Shown here in pieces: positions 1 to 11,646 of a DNA stretch of 64,000 nucleotides. This DNA is from Armigeres subalbatus (lineage: Eukaryota; Arthropoda; Insecta; Diptera; Culicidae), in assembly GCF_024139115.2 (NCBI RefSeq), contig NC_085139.1:8589533-8653532 (forward strand). The letters run 5' to 3'. The notes under the pieces are model-generated. The model saw only the letters and a list, made by a program, of their open reading frames with translations, made no database searches and had not been told where the DNA came from. Positions within the stretch are counted from its first letter, which is position 1. Every line of letters starts with the position of its first letter. The position numbers and the translations under genes were made by a program.

Positions 1-240
1 GGAGTCCAAGCTACGGCTCTGTGCATAGATCAAGAATACATGAACCGATGTTATATAAATTCTGATAATAGTCTAGATAATAGAATTAACTTTAATCGCT
101 TCGCTATAGTAAGACTCATGACAAATTGCCATTCTGTAGCACTAGATGACAAGCAACAGGTATCAGCATCGCGTTTCGTACATAACACATGGTAAAACAT
201 TCATTTTACTACTAAAATATGTATTTTAAAATTATGTAGC

Positions 241-553
241 CTTCTTCTTCTTCTTCTTCTTATTGGCATTACATCCCCACACTGGGACAGAGCCGCCTCG
301 CAGTTTAGTGTTCATTAAGCACTTCCACAGTTATTAACTGCGAGGTTTCTAAGCCAAGTTACCATTTTTGGATTCGTATATCACACGATAATACTTTTAT
401 GCCGAGGCTAACACGATAATACTTTTATGCCCAGGGAAATCGAGACAATTTCCAATCCGAAAATTGCCTAGACCGGCTCCGGGAATCGAACCCAGCCACC
501 CTCAGCATGGTCTTCCTTTATAGCCGCGCGTCTTACCGCACGGCTAAGGAGGG
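241..553 (-). repeat. tRNA-derived SINE (family A), first copy
   Basis: Read on the minus strand, this element starts with a tRNA-like head near 553 and ends in a (GAA)n tail that appears on the plus strand as (CTT)n at 241-261. The head has an RNA polymerase III A-box-like stretch (TTAGCCGTGCGG) and a B-box match (GTTCGATTC), so it should carry an internal promoter. The same family occurs on the plus strand at 30,761-31,057 and 56,798-57,066, and a head fragment lies near 15,825. The body contains a local duplication of about 20 bases offset by 28 bases (383-403 and 411-431). It resembles the Feilai-type SINEs known from Aedes, but I could not check the family name. Confidence 0.8.
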
Positions 554-1340
554 CAAGGTAGCCAGGTTGCCTATTATGGCCACCCCCGGGTCCATAATAC
601 GCAACATCGAGTTTGTTTACATACGTATTATGGTCCTCTCATTTGATTTACATATTCCATTTCCACATGTTCCTGTTGCCTATTATGGACCCCCCTTCTG
701 TGCTAGTAATGGACCCTTTAGCGCGTTTACATTCATAAATTAGTTAATATAACTAAATTTCAGTCTCCCAGTGCAAAACAATTGTATGGAACTACTACCC
801 TGATAAGTGAAGCAACTTTATCCTATGGAAGTTTGCAGGAAATTTTAGATTACAGCGTAAACTCTTGGCTTTTTGTTCAGTGGTCCATTATACGCGCGGG
901 GTCCATTACTAGCACCTACTCTCTAGTAAAAATTATATATTTGTGTTTTAAACTGTTTAAGACATGTTTTGGGCTGAGCAACGTCTGTTGCTAGAAAGGC
1001 AACATAGAATTAACCATCAGGCCAAAACGTCAGGCCCATACATGAACTGTCAAAGGTTGAGTCAAGTGCCCAGCGGTGTTTTGCTAGTGCATTTGAATCA
1101 TATTATTCCGTACGTGAAACAAGACACCAAAAATGTCGAGGAAGCATTTTTCATCCATTTTTAAATTTCAAATTGAACAATGTTCCTTTCGACTTTTGAG
1201 ACTGACGCGTTCAGGATGATTAACTTTATCGTTCCCTGAAAGAAAATCGAAAATCAATTCTTCATTTTAGGACCCAATTTTTTTAATCTTTATTAATGTG
1301 TTTTTAATTTAGGATATTTTTTTAGCAAATCTTCTAGAGA
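554..1340. other. intergenic stretch with one spaced inverted repeat
   Basis: I see no supportable gene here; the open frames are short and unrelated to anything I recognise. The only clear structure is an inverted repeat: 700-725 and 893-915 match as reverse complements over about 23 bases (GTGCTAGTAATGGACC core), separated by about 170 bases. This could be the ends of a small fold-back element, but I cannot define a target duplication. Confidence 0.5.
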
Positions 1341-2830
1341 TTCCTTTAGATCTTCAGAGATTCATTTTGAAATTCATTCGGAATTTCCTTTGACCATTCT
1401 TTCGGGAATCTCTTATAAAATCCTTCAGAAATTCTTTTAGGACTCATTGGGAAATATGCAAATTATTTTGAGAATTACTTAGAGAATCCTTTCGAATATC
1501 CATTAGAAACTCCTACGAATTTTATATTTCATTCTTCACTAATTTTCCGGAGGAATTCTTTCTTTGATCTGATCTTTCATGATCAGATGAAATTTGATCT
1601 TTGATGCATATACTTTAAAATAATTCCTCTAAGTAATCCATCGGTAATTCCTCCAGTGATTCGTTACTAAATTTCTAATACTAATTTTATTTGAGGAATT
1701 TCTACAAAAATCCTCGGCAAATAAGTCTAGAAAAATGTCTTTAGGAATTCTTTTGAAAATTTTCCTCCAAAATTTTACTAAGAATCCTTTTGGAAAAACC
1801 TCCGGAATTTCCTTGAGGAATTCCTTTATCAATCCGCCAGAATTACTTTCAGAAATTACCAAACATATTCCCAAAGGAATTCCGAAAGAACTGTAGATTC
1901 CTCCATGAATTCCTTCGGATTTTTTTCCAGGTATTCTCTCGGCAAATTCTCGCGAAATTACTTCGGAGAAAGATACATCATACATCTAAATATTCTTTCG
2001 CAAATTCCCCTAGGAAAATCTTTTCTTAACTAAATTTTAAAGAACACTTACATCTTGAAAATTCCTTCGGAAATTCCTCAAGAGATTGCTTTGAAATTTT
2101 CTTAACGATTTTCTTAAAAGAATTTCTTCGGAAGCTCCTTTGGAAATTCGGTCGGAATTCCTACGGAAATTCTACGGAAATACCTTCGGAAATTGTATCA
2201 GGAAAACCTCCCAAAATTCCCATAAGAGAATTCCTTCGGACTTTTTTGGAAATTGCTTTAGAAATTCCCGCGAAAATTGGTTTAGGAGTTCCTTTGAACT
2301 TTTTTAAGAAATTGTTTTAGCAATTTTTTTCAGGATTTTCTTAAAGAAATTCTTCCAGTAATTCCTTTAGAGATCCCTCAAGGAAGAAGGAAGAATTCTT
2401 GGAAATCCTTCAGAATTCCTTCAAATCATCATCCAGGAATCCCTTCGGATATTCCTCCGTAAATTCAATTAGATATTCCTTGAGACCTTCGGATATTCCT
2501 TCAAATTTTTTCTCGGAAATCACTTCAGAAATTCTTTTAGGAATCATTTAGAATAGAAACTCTTCGGAAAATTCTTTTAGTATTTCCTATTTCATTCTTC
2601 AATAAATTTTCGGAAAAAATCTTCCAACTAAATTTCTGGAATAATTCCTGCGGGAATTTTGGAAGAAATTTCGTATGGTTTTACTAAGATGATTGCCGCA
2701 GGATTTCTTGGAGGAAGTTTCCAAGGAATTTCCGGATAAATTTACAAAGATCTTTCAAGAATTTTCCGAAAAAACTTCAAAATGAATTCCAGGCGTAATT
2801 TTTTTAAAGGAGTTCTGAAAAGAATTAACA
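1340..2830. repeat. degenerate GGAATTCC-like minisatellite
   Basis: About 1.5 kb consists of short, heavily diverged units built around AAATTCCTTCGGAAATTCC-type words, many containing the palindrome GGAATTCC or GAATTC. Unit length is irregular, roughly 10-20 bases. Long open frames here, such as 1,985-1,629 on the minus strand, are by-products of the repeat and read as low-complexity peptide. Similar degenerate sequence recurs inside the hAT-like element and at 8.0-9.0 kb. Confidence 0.7.
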
Positions 2831-3179
2831 AATAAAACTAGTTAAAAAAAAAACTGTTTAGGGCATCTTTAGTAATATTACAGTTTTGGTTATACTCATT
2901 GGCGTAACTACCTCCGATGCCTAGGGGGGGCTATAGCCCCTTTACATTTCTTCTCGAAGTTGACCCTCTTATTTGAAAATTCTCGAACATTTTAACATCT
3001 CATCAAGTTATCAGCGGTAATGTGACAAATGCAGTCCAACCACCTAAGGCAATTGCGGATCCATCACACTCATTCACAACTCACAGTCTATGTTTAATTG
3101 CGCTCGACTAGCGTCAGGCAGTGGATATATTTGCATACTTCATAAATATTCTATCTATCTCAAATGAAAAAAAGTAGTG

Positions 3180-3725
3180 CAACTTTCCATGGATTCCGCC
3201 GAGAATCTTCCAAGAATTCTGATGAGAATCCTTTAGTGATCCTGACTGGAATGTTCCAGGGACTCCGACAAGAATCTCTAGATATTTATTTCGACATGAA
3301 TCCTTCAAGAATACCGATGGGAGCCTACAGGGATAATGAAGGGAATCCACCAGAGATTTCGGAGGGAATGTTTCAGGAATTCCAACAGAAAAATTTCAAG
3401 GATTCCGACGAGAATGTACCAGGGATCCTTCACCCTTCAGGAATTTCGACGGGAATATTTCCGGAATTTGAAGGGGAATATTCCAGGGATTTCGTCGAAA
3501 ACCCTCCAGAAATTCCAATATGATGGTTCCAGGTATTTCATGAGCAATGTTCCAGGGATGAAGACGCATATCGTCGAAGGATTCCGAAGCAATCCGTCGA
3601 AGGACTTCGAAGCAAATCGTTGAGCGACTCCGAATTAATCCTTCAATTATTTCGAAAACAATCCTTCAGCGATCCCGAAGGGAATCCTCCGAGGATGTTG
3701 AAGCAAATCGTAGAGGGATTCCGAT
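3180..3725. repeat. minisatellite within hAT-like element (left block)
   Basis: Diverged units of about 24-36 bases are built on GGGAATGTTCCAGGGATTCCGACGAGAAT-like words, changing to GATTCCGAAGCAAATCGTCGAAGG-like units toward the right. Open frames on both strands (for example 3,164-3,523) are repeat translations, not genes. Confidence 0.65.
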
Positions 3726-3964
3726 GCAAATTTGTAATTTGTAATTTGTTTATTTTTATTGGACACGGTAACCTGTTAGTGTGACACTTTGTATCAGGTC
3801 AAGGATAAGTTTGCAGAAATTTTGGATAATACAATGGATCCAGGATAAAACTAAACAAATAGAAAACAATTAAAACACACGAACACTAACTAATCATCAA
3901 AATACAAGGAATGTAAAATAGCAACATTGCCAATGACAACGACATTATCCTCTCTTGTAAATGG

Positions 3965-4000
3965 TGGGACAAACGCAACTCGGAATAAGCGTTTGTCCCA
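3965..4000. other. perfect 12-bp stem hairpin
   Basis: TGGGACAAACGC at 3,965-3,976 and its exact reverse complement at 3,989-4,000 flank a 12-base loop. It lies near the centre of the hAT-like element, in a segment with more inverted words (TTGTCGCT/AGCGACAA near 4,280-4,310). The function is unknown; it could be a remnant of the ends of a smaller nested element. Confidence 0.6.
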
Positions 4001-4324
4001 AACTGCGACAGGATGGGCCAATTATCGCCTGCCACGCGTTTTGTGAAGTAGTCGGTTTCCGATGATGTTTTGGTTAAATTAGTATCAGTTATCACAGATT
4101 AGACATAAACTTAACCATCTGTTGACAGGATTTGCGTTTTACTTCTAAAATAAACAAGTTATCGCAGTTTGAAAAGTTGACAATAATTACCTCTCCATGT
4201 TTGTTGCAAATAAAATGGAACGCAACAATGTCTTTATCCTCTGCAGATGAGGACAAAGAGTTATCGCTATTCTCTTTTGTCGCTTGTTTTTTGCATTTTT
4301 CAGCGACAATTACATTCCTTGTCA

Positions 4325-4800
4325 AAATATTTCGAAGCAAATCGTCGAATGGTTCCAAAAAAAACGTTAAGGAACTCTTAACAAAATCTATGAGAAATTC
4401 TGAAGCAAACCGTCGATGTATTCCGAAACGAAATGTCGAATGATTCTGAAGCAATTCTTCGCGGGATTCCGAAGCTAATCGTCAGCCGGATTCCTCATCG
4501 TCTAGAGATCCCAACGCAGATCAATTGTAAAACGTCGAGAGACTCCGAATTAAATCTTCAAAGGATTACGAAGCAAATCGCCGAAGAATTCTGATTTGTC
4601 AAGCAATTCCTTAACCAATCTTAAAAAGAATCTGGTATTGCTTAACAATACTGGAAAGAATCCAGTGGGAATTCTTCTGGATTACGTTTGGAATACTTCA
4701 TTGAATCCGAAAAGAATTCTTTAAAGATTGAGGTGACAATTCTTCTCGGATTCTGATGAGAATCCATCTCGGATGCTGATGGGAATCTTTCTCAGAATTC
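4325..4800. repeat. minisatellite within hAT-like element (right block)
   Basis: Diverged units of the form GATTCCGAAGCAAATCGTCGA recur, followed toward the right by GAATTCTTCTCGGATTCTGATGAG-like units. They clearly relate to the left block at 3,180-3,725. Long open frames on both strands at 4,092-4,454 are partly explained by this repetition. Confidence 0.6.
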
Positions 4801-5016
4801 AGAAACAAGCTAATTTTTCTTCCACTCATTTCAAGTATGATAGAGTGAATATGAGAGATAACTCTTTAGTCTTCAAACTTTTTCGGTAATTCATTATGCT
4901 ATATGTTGAAAACTGATATCACTGCTAACTAAATTTTCAAATCCTAGGGGGCTAATTTTTTTCTAGGGAGGGCTAAGCCCCCCTAGCCCCCCCTTATTTA
5001 CGCCAATGGTTATACT

Positions 5017-5523
5017 TTTTCCTCGATTTACAGACTTTACAACTGTCAAAGATATAAAATGGGAAATGCACCTTCAGTAGCAGTTGCACATGTTTTATAC
5101 TGAAAAACGAAAACGTGATCTTCCGGTGCTAATTTAAATGTCAAACTGCTTTGATGTCGATGAAACTGAATTTTTGGAAGCTGATGAAGTGATCTACTTA
5201 TTTGCTTTGAACAAAACAAAACTCGAGTAATCTCTGTTGTAAATTTGTGCAAAAGTACAACTAATTATAAATTTTCTAACGAAACTGTGCGAATTGTTAA
5301 AACTACAACGTCTGTTGAAGATGGCATATTTACAGTTTCAATTTCCTTTTGTTATTTCCATACAATTTATAACACTACTAAGGATGCCCTTACTGTTGTA
5401 TTGCAGTTGAAATTTGTTTCAGATCGTGATAAGTCGCCAGATTCTGACTAACTATTAGAAATTATTGTTTTTATCTGAACAAGGTTATTTTTCAAGAACA
5501 TGAAACTAAAATCAAAAATTTTA
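5017..5523. other. AT-rich gap, no supported gene
   Basis: This lies between the hAT-like element and the start of the candidate PIF/Harbinger element. Open frames of 68 residues exist on both strands, but they have no recognisable motif, and I do not call them. Confidence 0.4.
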
Positions 5524-5659
5524 TTAGGGGCCATCCAGAAACCACGTGGTCATTTTTTTGAAGATTTTTAACCCCCCCCCCCTCCCCCCATGTGGCTCAT
5601 CGTGGTCATTTGGCAGACCCCCCCCTCCCCCCCCATATGACCACGTGGTTTTTTTTTTC

Positions 5660-8600
5660 AAGTACAAAAATAAAAAAAAACCTTATGTAACTAAAACATA
5701 TGGTTAATCCGATAAATTTTGAAGATGGACAATCTCAATTGATTCAAAATTAAACTAAACCCAGCATGGAAATTATAAATTTTCATGAAGTCGAAAATTT
5801 TGATTATGTTATCATGTTGTAATGTGTATCAGGTATTAGGATATTTAGAACTCGCACACCTTCAATGCATCAGGAGGATACAAAAAATACGCGAATATCT
5901 TATAAAAATTACGAGAGAAATTTTAATTGTTATAATAAAATTATATAATTTATAATAAAATATCCCTATATTTCAATTTTTTTTTAAATTTTTTGTTAGT
6001 GTTTTTTTTTAAATAACTATAAAGTTCATCACTGAAAATATCGCTATAGATTCCTTAGAGTATTTGGGACCTTCCATAGATCTGGAGCTACTGGAAATTC
6101 TTAAGATATTAACCTCAGCGAAGCATCTGAACTGAACTCCTACAGAGAATTACAAAGTTAATATGTAATCTTAGAGATGCAAATAAAACCTCCTACTGTT
6201 GTTTCTTTTGAGTAGCATTCCTGTAGAAATTTCTGTATTGTTTTCAGGATCATCAATATTAGAAATAAATATTTTTTTTTTTAATTGTTCATTGCTAATA
6301 ATATTGATTTATTCATGAAAATTTTGTATTTTTCCGTTGAACATTTTGATTTCTTTATGGAAAATTCTTATTTCATAATTGCAATTTTTGCTTTTACAAG
6401 TGCTAATTTATTATTGTTGTGTGTATTATTGTCGGTGTAGCACCAAGTTAGAATTCGGAAGTAGGGACTTCCGAACCGAACTTTCTTCCGAAGTTTTATT
6501 TGTCCAACTAATTGATGCGTTCTTCAGCGCATCTTTAGGCGACGCTACTTCCGAAGTTGGAAAAGTTGCCTGTATCTGGAGAAAAATCCAACTTCGGTAT
6601 AAAAAGCGGTATAAATTTATTCCGGATAGACAATATTATTATTCTTTATTGGCAATTTCCTATTTTATTATTGAAAATTTCTATATTTTTCTCTACTAAA
6701 GAGATTTTCAATCCAGAGCTGGCTCATCTCTCAAAATTTCTAATTCTTCATTGAAATTTTATTTTGATATCAACTCGTGGAAGCCAATGATGCCATACTA
6801 AAAATATTTTCTCGGTCACTCTGATGGTTCTTTGGAATAATTTTCCAAGGAACTTCTATTCCACATCTCGAATATGTTCAGTCAATGGTTCTTTCATAAG
6901 CGACTCATAGAGGAATGGATGTATTATAGACCAATTATTAATTTGGAGTTCGGATTATTCGATTTATCCAATTAACCAACATATGAATGATGTATGATAT
7001 AATACCCCTGTAGGTCCATTGGGTTGATATGACTTCAATTATTATTTATACAAGCTCATTCTTTTTATACAAGCTACTACAGACCTTTTAGGTTATACAA
7101 AACGTCCTGGAAGTTGTAATGTTTGAACTATTTGATCATTGCCAGTGCTTCTAAGGCCCTACAAAAACATTTTGCGAACAAACCTCATAGTCATTGTGCA
7201 ACTTGATGTTGACTCAAGATAATTTTGGGTACCTTGTCTCTTGGATCTCATGTTAATGGAAATTAGGTCATATGCTTATTTCATCGGATTGGGTATATAC
7301 CGATGATGAGAACATTGCAAATGTCTTGATTGATCTGGTAGATTCGTGGGTTGAACTTGAGAGCATTTTGAAGTACCTTGGGCATCTCGTATTCCTGAAT
7401 ATTAATCACTGGCTTAACGTTCAGGATGACCCATCTTATCTGACCACCATCTGTTTAGGATGATTCAAACATTTAAACTTTATTTACACGCTCTTAGAAT
7501 CGAAATCTACCCAAGGTTTCGGATATCTGAGTTTTTATGGTCAGTCAAATTTGAACTCCCATATTTTTTCTGTAAAGCCAATATCGAGATGAACAATTTT
7601 ACTGAAGAAAATGGTGGCCTAGCTCTCTTTTGTGATTTTATAGACATTCTAAAATGCTGGGCATATATGACCCATAATTCCTGGAAGGGTTGAGATTTGT
7701 TTTGGAATTCAATTTTCAATTTGTTTTAGGAATTGGAGAGTTTTTTCTGGAACACTGCCACTTTTTTTTCATATCGCAGGAATCTCTTTAGTTCTAAGAC
7801 CTTTTTATGAATTTAAAAGCCTTTAATTTAGAATTTCATGTTGATTTTTTAAATGCAAGCTTCTCTATGTCATAACCTTCCGCATGCGCACCATGCGCAC
7901 TACTAGAATTTTGTGCTATCATTCTAAATGTAATGATAAATTTTTTCGATCAATTATGATAATTATTCAATATCATAAAAACTTAGGCTTTTTAAGCCTA
8001 ATTTATTGCCTACATTTATTGCTTGGATTAATTTTAAATTCCAAGATCTTCTTAATTTTCAAGAATAATTATTCTGGAGTAGCAAGGGAAACCCTTCGGA
8101 ATATTGATAAGAAATTCTTCGGAGTCTCCCCGGAAAATCTTTAGAATTTCATCGACATTTTTTCCGAAATTCTGTTGAAGAGTTCCGAAAAATGTTCGAT
8201 GGAAATCTTGAAGAACTAGAAGAATCCGTAGAAGGATCCGAAATGCATATTTACGATGAAAATTCCAATAAACATCAAATTCCGAAGAATTTCCAGTATA
8301 AAATAGAAAAAAAATCCAGCTTACTTTTTTACAGAATCTCTAAAGATTTTTTTCAAAATCCTGGGCAACTTTAATGAATCTTCAAAGGAAATTCTTCTAA
8401 ATTTCCAATGGATTTTTTTTTCGTTTTCCAAAAGAAATTCTTAGAAATTTTCAGCAGTTTTTTTTAATTTCCAAAAGAAATTATTCGGAATATGCCAAAA
8501 TATTTCCGATGGAAATTCCTAAGATTTTCCAGTAAAAAATCGAAAAAAGTTCATCTGAATTACAAATAATGAATTTCCCGAGGAAATTCCGATGTTTTTA

Positions 8601-9100
8601 CAAGTGGAAATAACGAAAAAAATGTACTTTTGTAGTACTTGTAAAGGTTGTACTTTTGAAGCATTTCCAGTAGGAATTCCTTAAAAAATTAAATCAAAAT
8701 TTTAAAGATTTTCTGATGTGAAAATTCCTTTAACTTTCTAAATCATTTCCTGTGCATCTTTGCATGGTAAAAGATTTAAAGTAATGTTTAGCTGAACCTT
8801 CAAAGACATCAAAATGACATCCCGAAGAAGAATGAATTCCCGATGAAATTTTGAAATGATTTCTGGTTCAAATTAAAAAAACATGACCCTTGAGAATTCT
8901 ACAGATTTATTCTTTGAAAATCCAAAGAATTTTTTGAAGATAATCCATAGACTCTTCCGTGGAAATTCTAAATAATGCCTCGAATAAAAAATACTTGGAA
9001 AAAAAAATATGATAGAACTCAGAAAGAGCGTGAAAAAGTATTCCGAAAATTTTTCATTTCAAAATTCCAAAATTGAAAAAAAAAATCAACGGAAATATCA
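5660..9100. other. AT-rich interior of the candidate element, no gene
   Basis: I see no recognisable protein. At 6,450-6,570 there is a fold-back (TTCGGAAGTAG paired with CTACTTCCGAA, enclosing GATGCG...CGCATC). From about 8,080 to 9,060 the sequence is degenerate GAAATTCC-type minisatellite like that at 1.3-2.8 kb. The short open frames have no support. Confidence 0.45.
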
Positions 9101-9112
9101 AAGTGTTTCATG

Positions 9113-9380
9113 TGGCATTGGCTCCATATTCCAACTGGAAGTTGTTCTGCTTTCCAACTTAGTATATTCTATTAGCATTTCCTCAGTAATAAATTGAAAG
9201 CTTTTATATGCCAGCCATTGCATGATTATATATCTTGTGTAGCAAGTACGATGGATACACTATACCTAGGGTGTCGAGAATGTTTCCCACCCGAAAACAT
9301 CCTAGACAGGAACGAGAATCGAACTCGTCATCTCCGGTTTGGCAATCCTACGCCTTTGCTCGCAAGGCTAACTGGAGACT
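9113..9380 (-). repeat. tRNA-derived SINE (family B)
   Basis: On the minus strand the head, starting near 9,380, contains an A-box-like TTAGCCTTGCG and a B box GTTCGATTC at tRNA-like spacing. A non-tRNA body follows, running to an A-rich end near 9,113 and including the words AAGTTGGAAAGCAGAACAAC and CTTCCAGTTGGAATATGG. It has no CCA end, and the head does not fold as a complete functional tRNA, so it is a SINE rather than a tRNA gene. Copy 2 lies at 36,336-36,590. Confidence 0.7.
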
Positions 9381-10323
9381 GAACATTATGAAGTGCACTC
9401 CTTAAAATGTTTGAAAACTTCTTTTTGTAAATGAAGAAGAAATTCTGGTGAAGATTCGGAAGAACTTGTCGAAGATAGAATGTTTTTCCACCGAAAATTA
9501 TATGTATTTCCCACGGGACTGTTTTTACTTTTCAGACAACATTCACATGAAATTCTTTTCGGAGTTTTAAGGAAATTTTTCGGAATTTACACTGGAGCGT
9601 TTTGTTTTTTTTTCATTATCAATTTGAAGCAAAATTTCCAAGCAATTTTTTTCAGAGAGATTTGTTGAAAAATGAATGCCAGCACTTTATCAGGATTGTA
9701 TGAAGTAATGTCAAAGTTTTTACAGGAAATTTCTTTACTTGATTTTTCCTCAATATCCACAAGAAATTCTTTTGAATTTTTCTTCCTAAATTTTTTTCTT
9801 GGATTATTGTAAAAACATGAACATTTTTCAAAATTGTGGCGTGACGCCAAAAACCATCTGCGGCGGAATTTTTAAAAAATATTTTTCCATTTTTCCGATC
9901 CAAATTTTTTGTGTGTAAATTGGAAATTGAGACTGAATCGCAACCTGTTTTTTTTTCGTTTATTTATGTATGGATATAGGATCTTAGGCTAAGATGGTCA
10001 AATAATGCAGATATTCATCGGCGATGCGACCGACGCTGCGTTTTCGATTTTTCTCGATGCACACCTACGTCTTTTTAACGCTGAGTTGAAAAGACGCTAC
10101 GTGGGCATCGGCCCTCAAATGCGCTCTGCGTTTAATGATTTAGTCATTAAATTTTAATGATTTGTATTTTTTACATCGCTATTGTTATCCACCAAAAGTT
10201 TTTCGTGTAAAAAAAACCACGTGGTTCGAGAGCAACACCCCCCCTCCCCCCATGTGGTTTATCGTGGTCATTTTCTAAACACCCCCTCCCCCCTATATAA
10301 CCACGTGGTTTCTGGACGGCCCC

Positions 10324-11640
10324 TTAGTATTTTGTTTCGTAGGGAGAGTTTGCTACATCCATTTTTGTTTGCCTACTTATGGGCAATGAATAATATTTTG
10401 ATTAGGCTGACCATACGTAGCGTATTTAACGGGACAGTCCCGTTTTTTAGACCTTCTATATTATTCAAACAAATTCAATATTTTAGGCAGGAATCTAAAT
10501 TTATATATATATATAGAAAGTGTTTTTCTTGTATCTTTATTAGAGAAATTTACAGCCCTCAGCTGGCTCATCTCTCAACAAAGAAGGTGGACGAAACCCA
10601 TAAAAAATGTGACATGTTTTGTTATTAGTGTTGCTTTTTAAAGAATGCTATATGTGCTTTTTTGTGTTTTCCATTAATCGACTTTTCTTAAGGTTTTTAA
10701 CAGTCAATGACAACAGGTGCTTTTCCGAGATATTTTTTCATACAGTTTGACATTTTTCTGCTTATTCTGGAGGCATTCAAATTTGGCCAATTTCATCAGT
10801 GGATTGAACGAAATTAGTAACTTGGTAGGCAAGTATTTCCTGAAAATCAGGTCACGCCTCAACGTCAATAAAATGAAGCGCAGGGACAAACATTCTAATT
10901 TTCAGATTAAGTTCATTTTCGATTATTCTTTTTGAATCTTCCGAAGCAGCTGATACATATTTTTACAAATCTGGTTTACCACATATTATTCAATGATTTG
11001 ATTCTTTTCGAAACATTAAGAATCATTCAAAGTCTTTCTGAATAATTATGCATATTCCGAAATCATCCATTGTAAAAAAAACGACCGCATGAAAAAATAA
11101 TTCATAAATCAACTAAACGAAATCGAGTTCAAGGAAGTTTAAAACCGAGGGAAAATGTGGTCGGATTAAGGGCTAGGTCCTCACGTACTTTACTTTACAC
11201 ATCAGGAGCTCGTCTGCAAATTTCGCTCCGATGTGTGTGGAAGAGATTTGTGTGACCCCTTAATGAAGAACCAGAATTCGGCCAGAGCACATGGGAACAA
11301 AATCAATGGAAAAGATTCCCGAGGTATGATGCTTTTTTAGCGTCATTAAAATCAATTTCGATCAAAAAGGACTGTGAATCGCTTAGATTTGACATTATTC
11401 TCATGCGCCAACCATATTGGAAATAATTAAAATTACATTTTATTAATGTTCTTTCCTTGTTGATAGTCTTGTTATTGCAGATTATTTCCCACTTGTATTC
11501 ATGAAATTCCTTGCATGGAAAATCAATAATCCCACCCCATCGCTCTTTTCGCATTTGTCTTTTGAAATTTCTCTTGAATCTTTTTTTCATAGCCTTCTAA
11601 TGCCCAAAACCGGCCTTAATCAGAGTACTTTGTCTATTAT
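10324..11640. other. AT-rich stretch without a supported gene
   Basis: I see no coding region. A TTAGGCTGACCATACG word at about 10,403 may be one terminus of an old DNA transposon whose other end lies near 12,800. A CAGCTGGCTCATCTCTC motif at about 10,560 also occurs near 6,715, which suggests an interspersed repeat fragment. Confidence 0.35.
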
Positions 11641-11646
11641 TTGTTA

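Larger units (their letters stand above)
2897..5008. mobile_element. non-autonomous hAT-like DNA transposon, 2.1 kb
   Basis: The left end begins CATTGGCGTAA and the right end is its reverse complement TTACGCCAATG. Both are followed inward by an imperfect inverted G/C-rich tract (CCTAGGGGG on the left, GGGGG/CCCCC-rich with CTAG on the right). The octamer GTTATACT lies directly outside both ends (2,889-2,896 and 5,009-5,016), a perfect 8-bp target duplication. An 8-bp duplication with CA...TG termini is the hAT superfamily pattern. The interior has no transposase; it holds two degenerate minisatellites (about 3,180-3,725 and 4,325-4,800) and a hairpin-rich centre. It must have been mobilised in trans. 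Confidence 0.82.
5527..10323. mobile_element. candidate PIF/Harbinger-like element, 4.8 kb
   Basis: The left end reads GGGGCCATCCAGAAACCACGTGG. The right end is nearly its reverse complement, CCACGTGGTTTCTGGACGGCCCC. TTA flanks both ends (5,524-5,526 and 10,324-10,326). GG-starting inverted ends with a 3-bp TTA duplication fit PIF/Harbinger. Each end carries a roughly 120-base C-tract-rich subterminal block with internal ACCACGTGGT words, and these two blocks are in direct orientation. That leaves open an alternative: two truncated copies of one short MITE 4.5 kb apart. I see no transposase in the interior, which is AT-rich and holds a SINE at 9,113-9,380. The left read boundary of the duplicated block (about 7,943) falls inside it. 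Confidence 0.45.

Noticed and set aside
480..553. tRNA gene on the minus strand
   Set aside because: A and B boxes are present, but the sequence continues into a SINE body with a GAA tail and repeats elsewhere in the window; no complete cloverleaf is seen.
3164..3623. overlapping protein genes of about 100 residues
   Set aside because: They are translations of degenerate minisatellite units and are low complexity in every frame.
5046..5451. two small genes of 68 residues on opposite strands
   Set aside because: No motif, no upstream signal, and AT-rich composition give no support.
9300..9380. tRNA gene on the minus strand
   Set aside because: B-box match, but the sequence is part of a second SINE family with a non-tRNA body.
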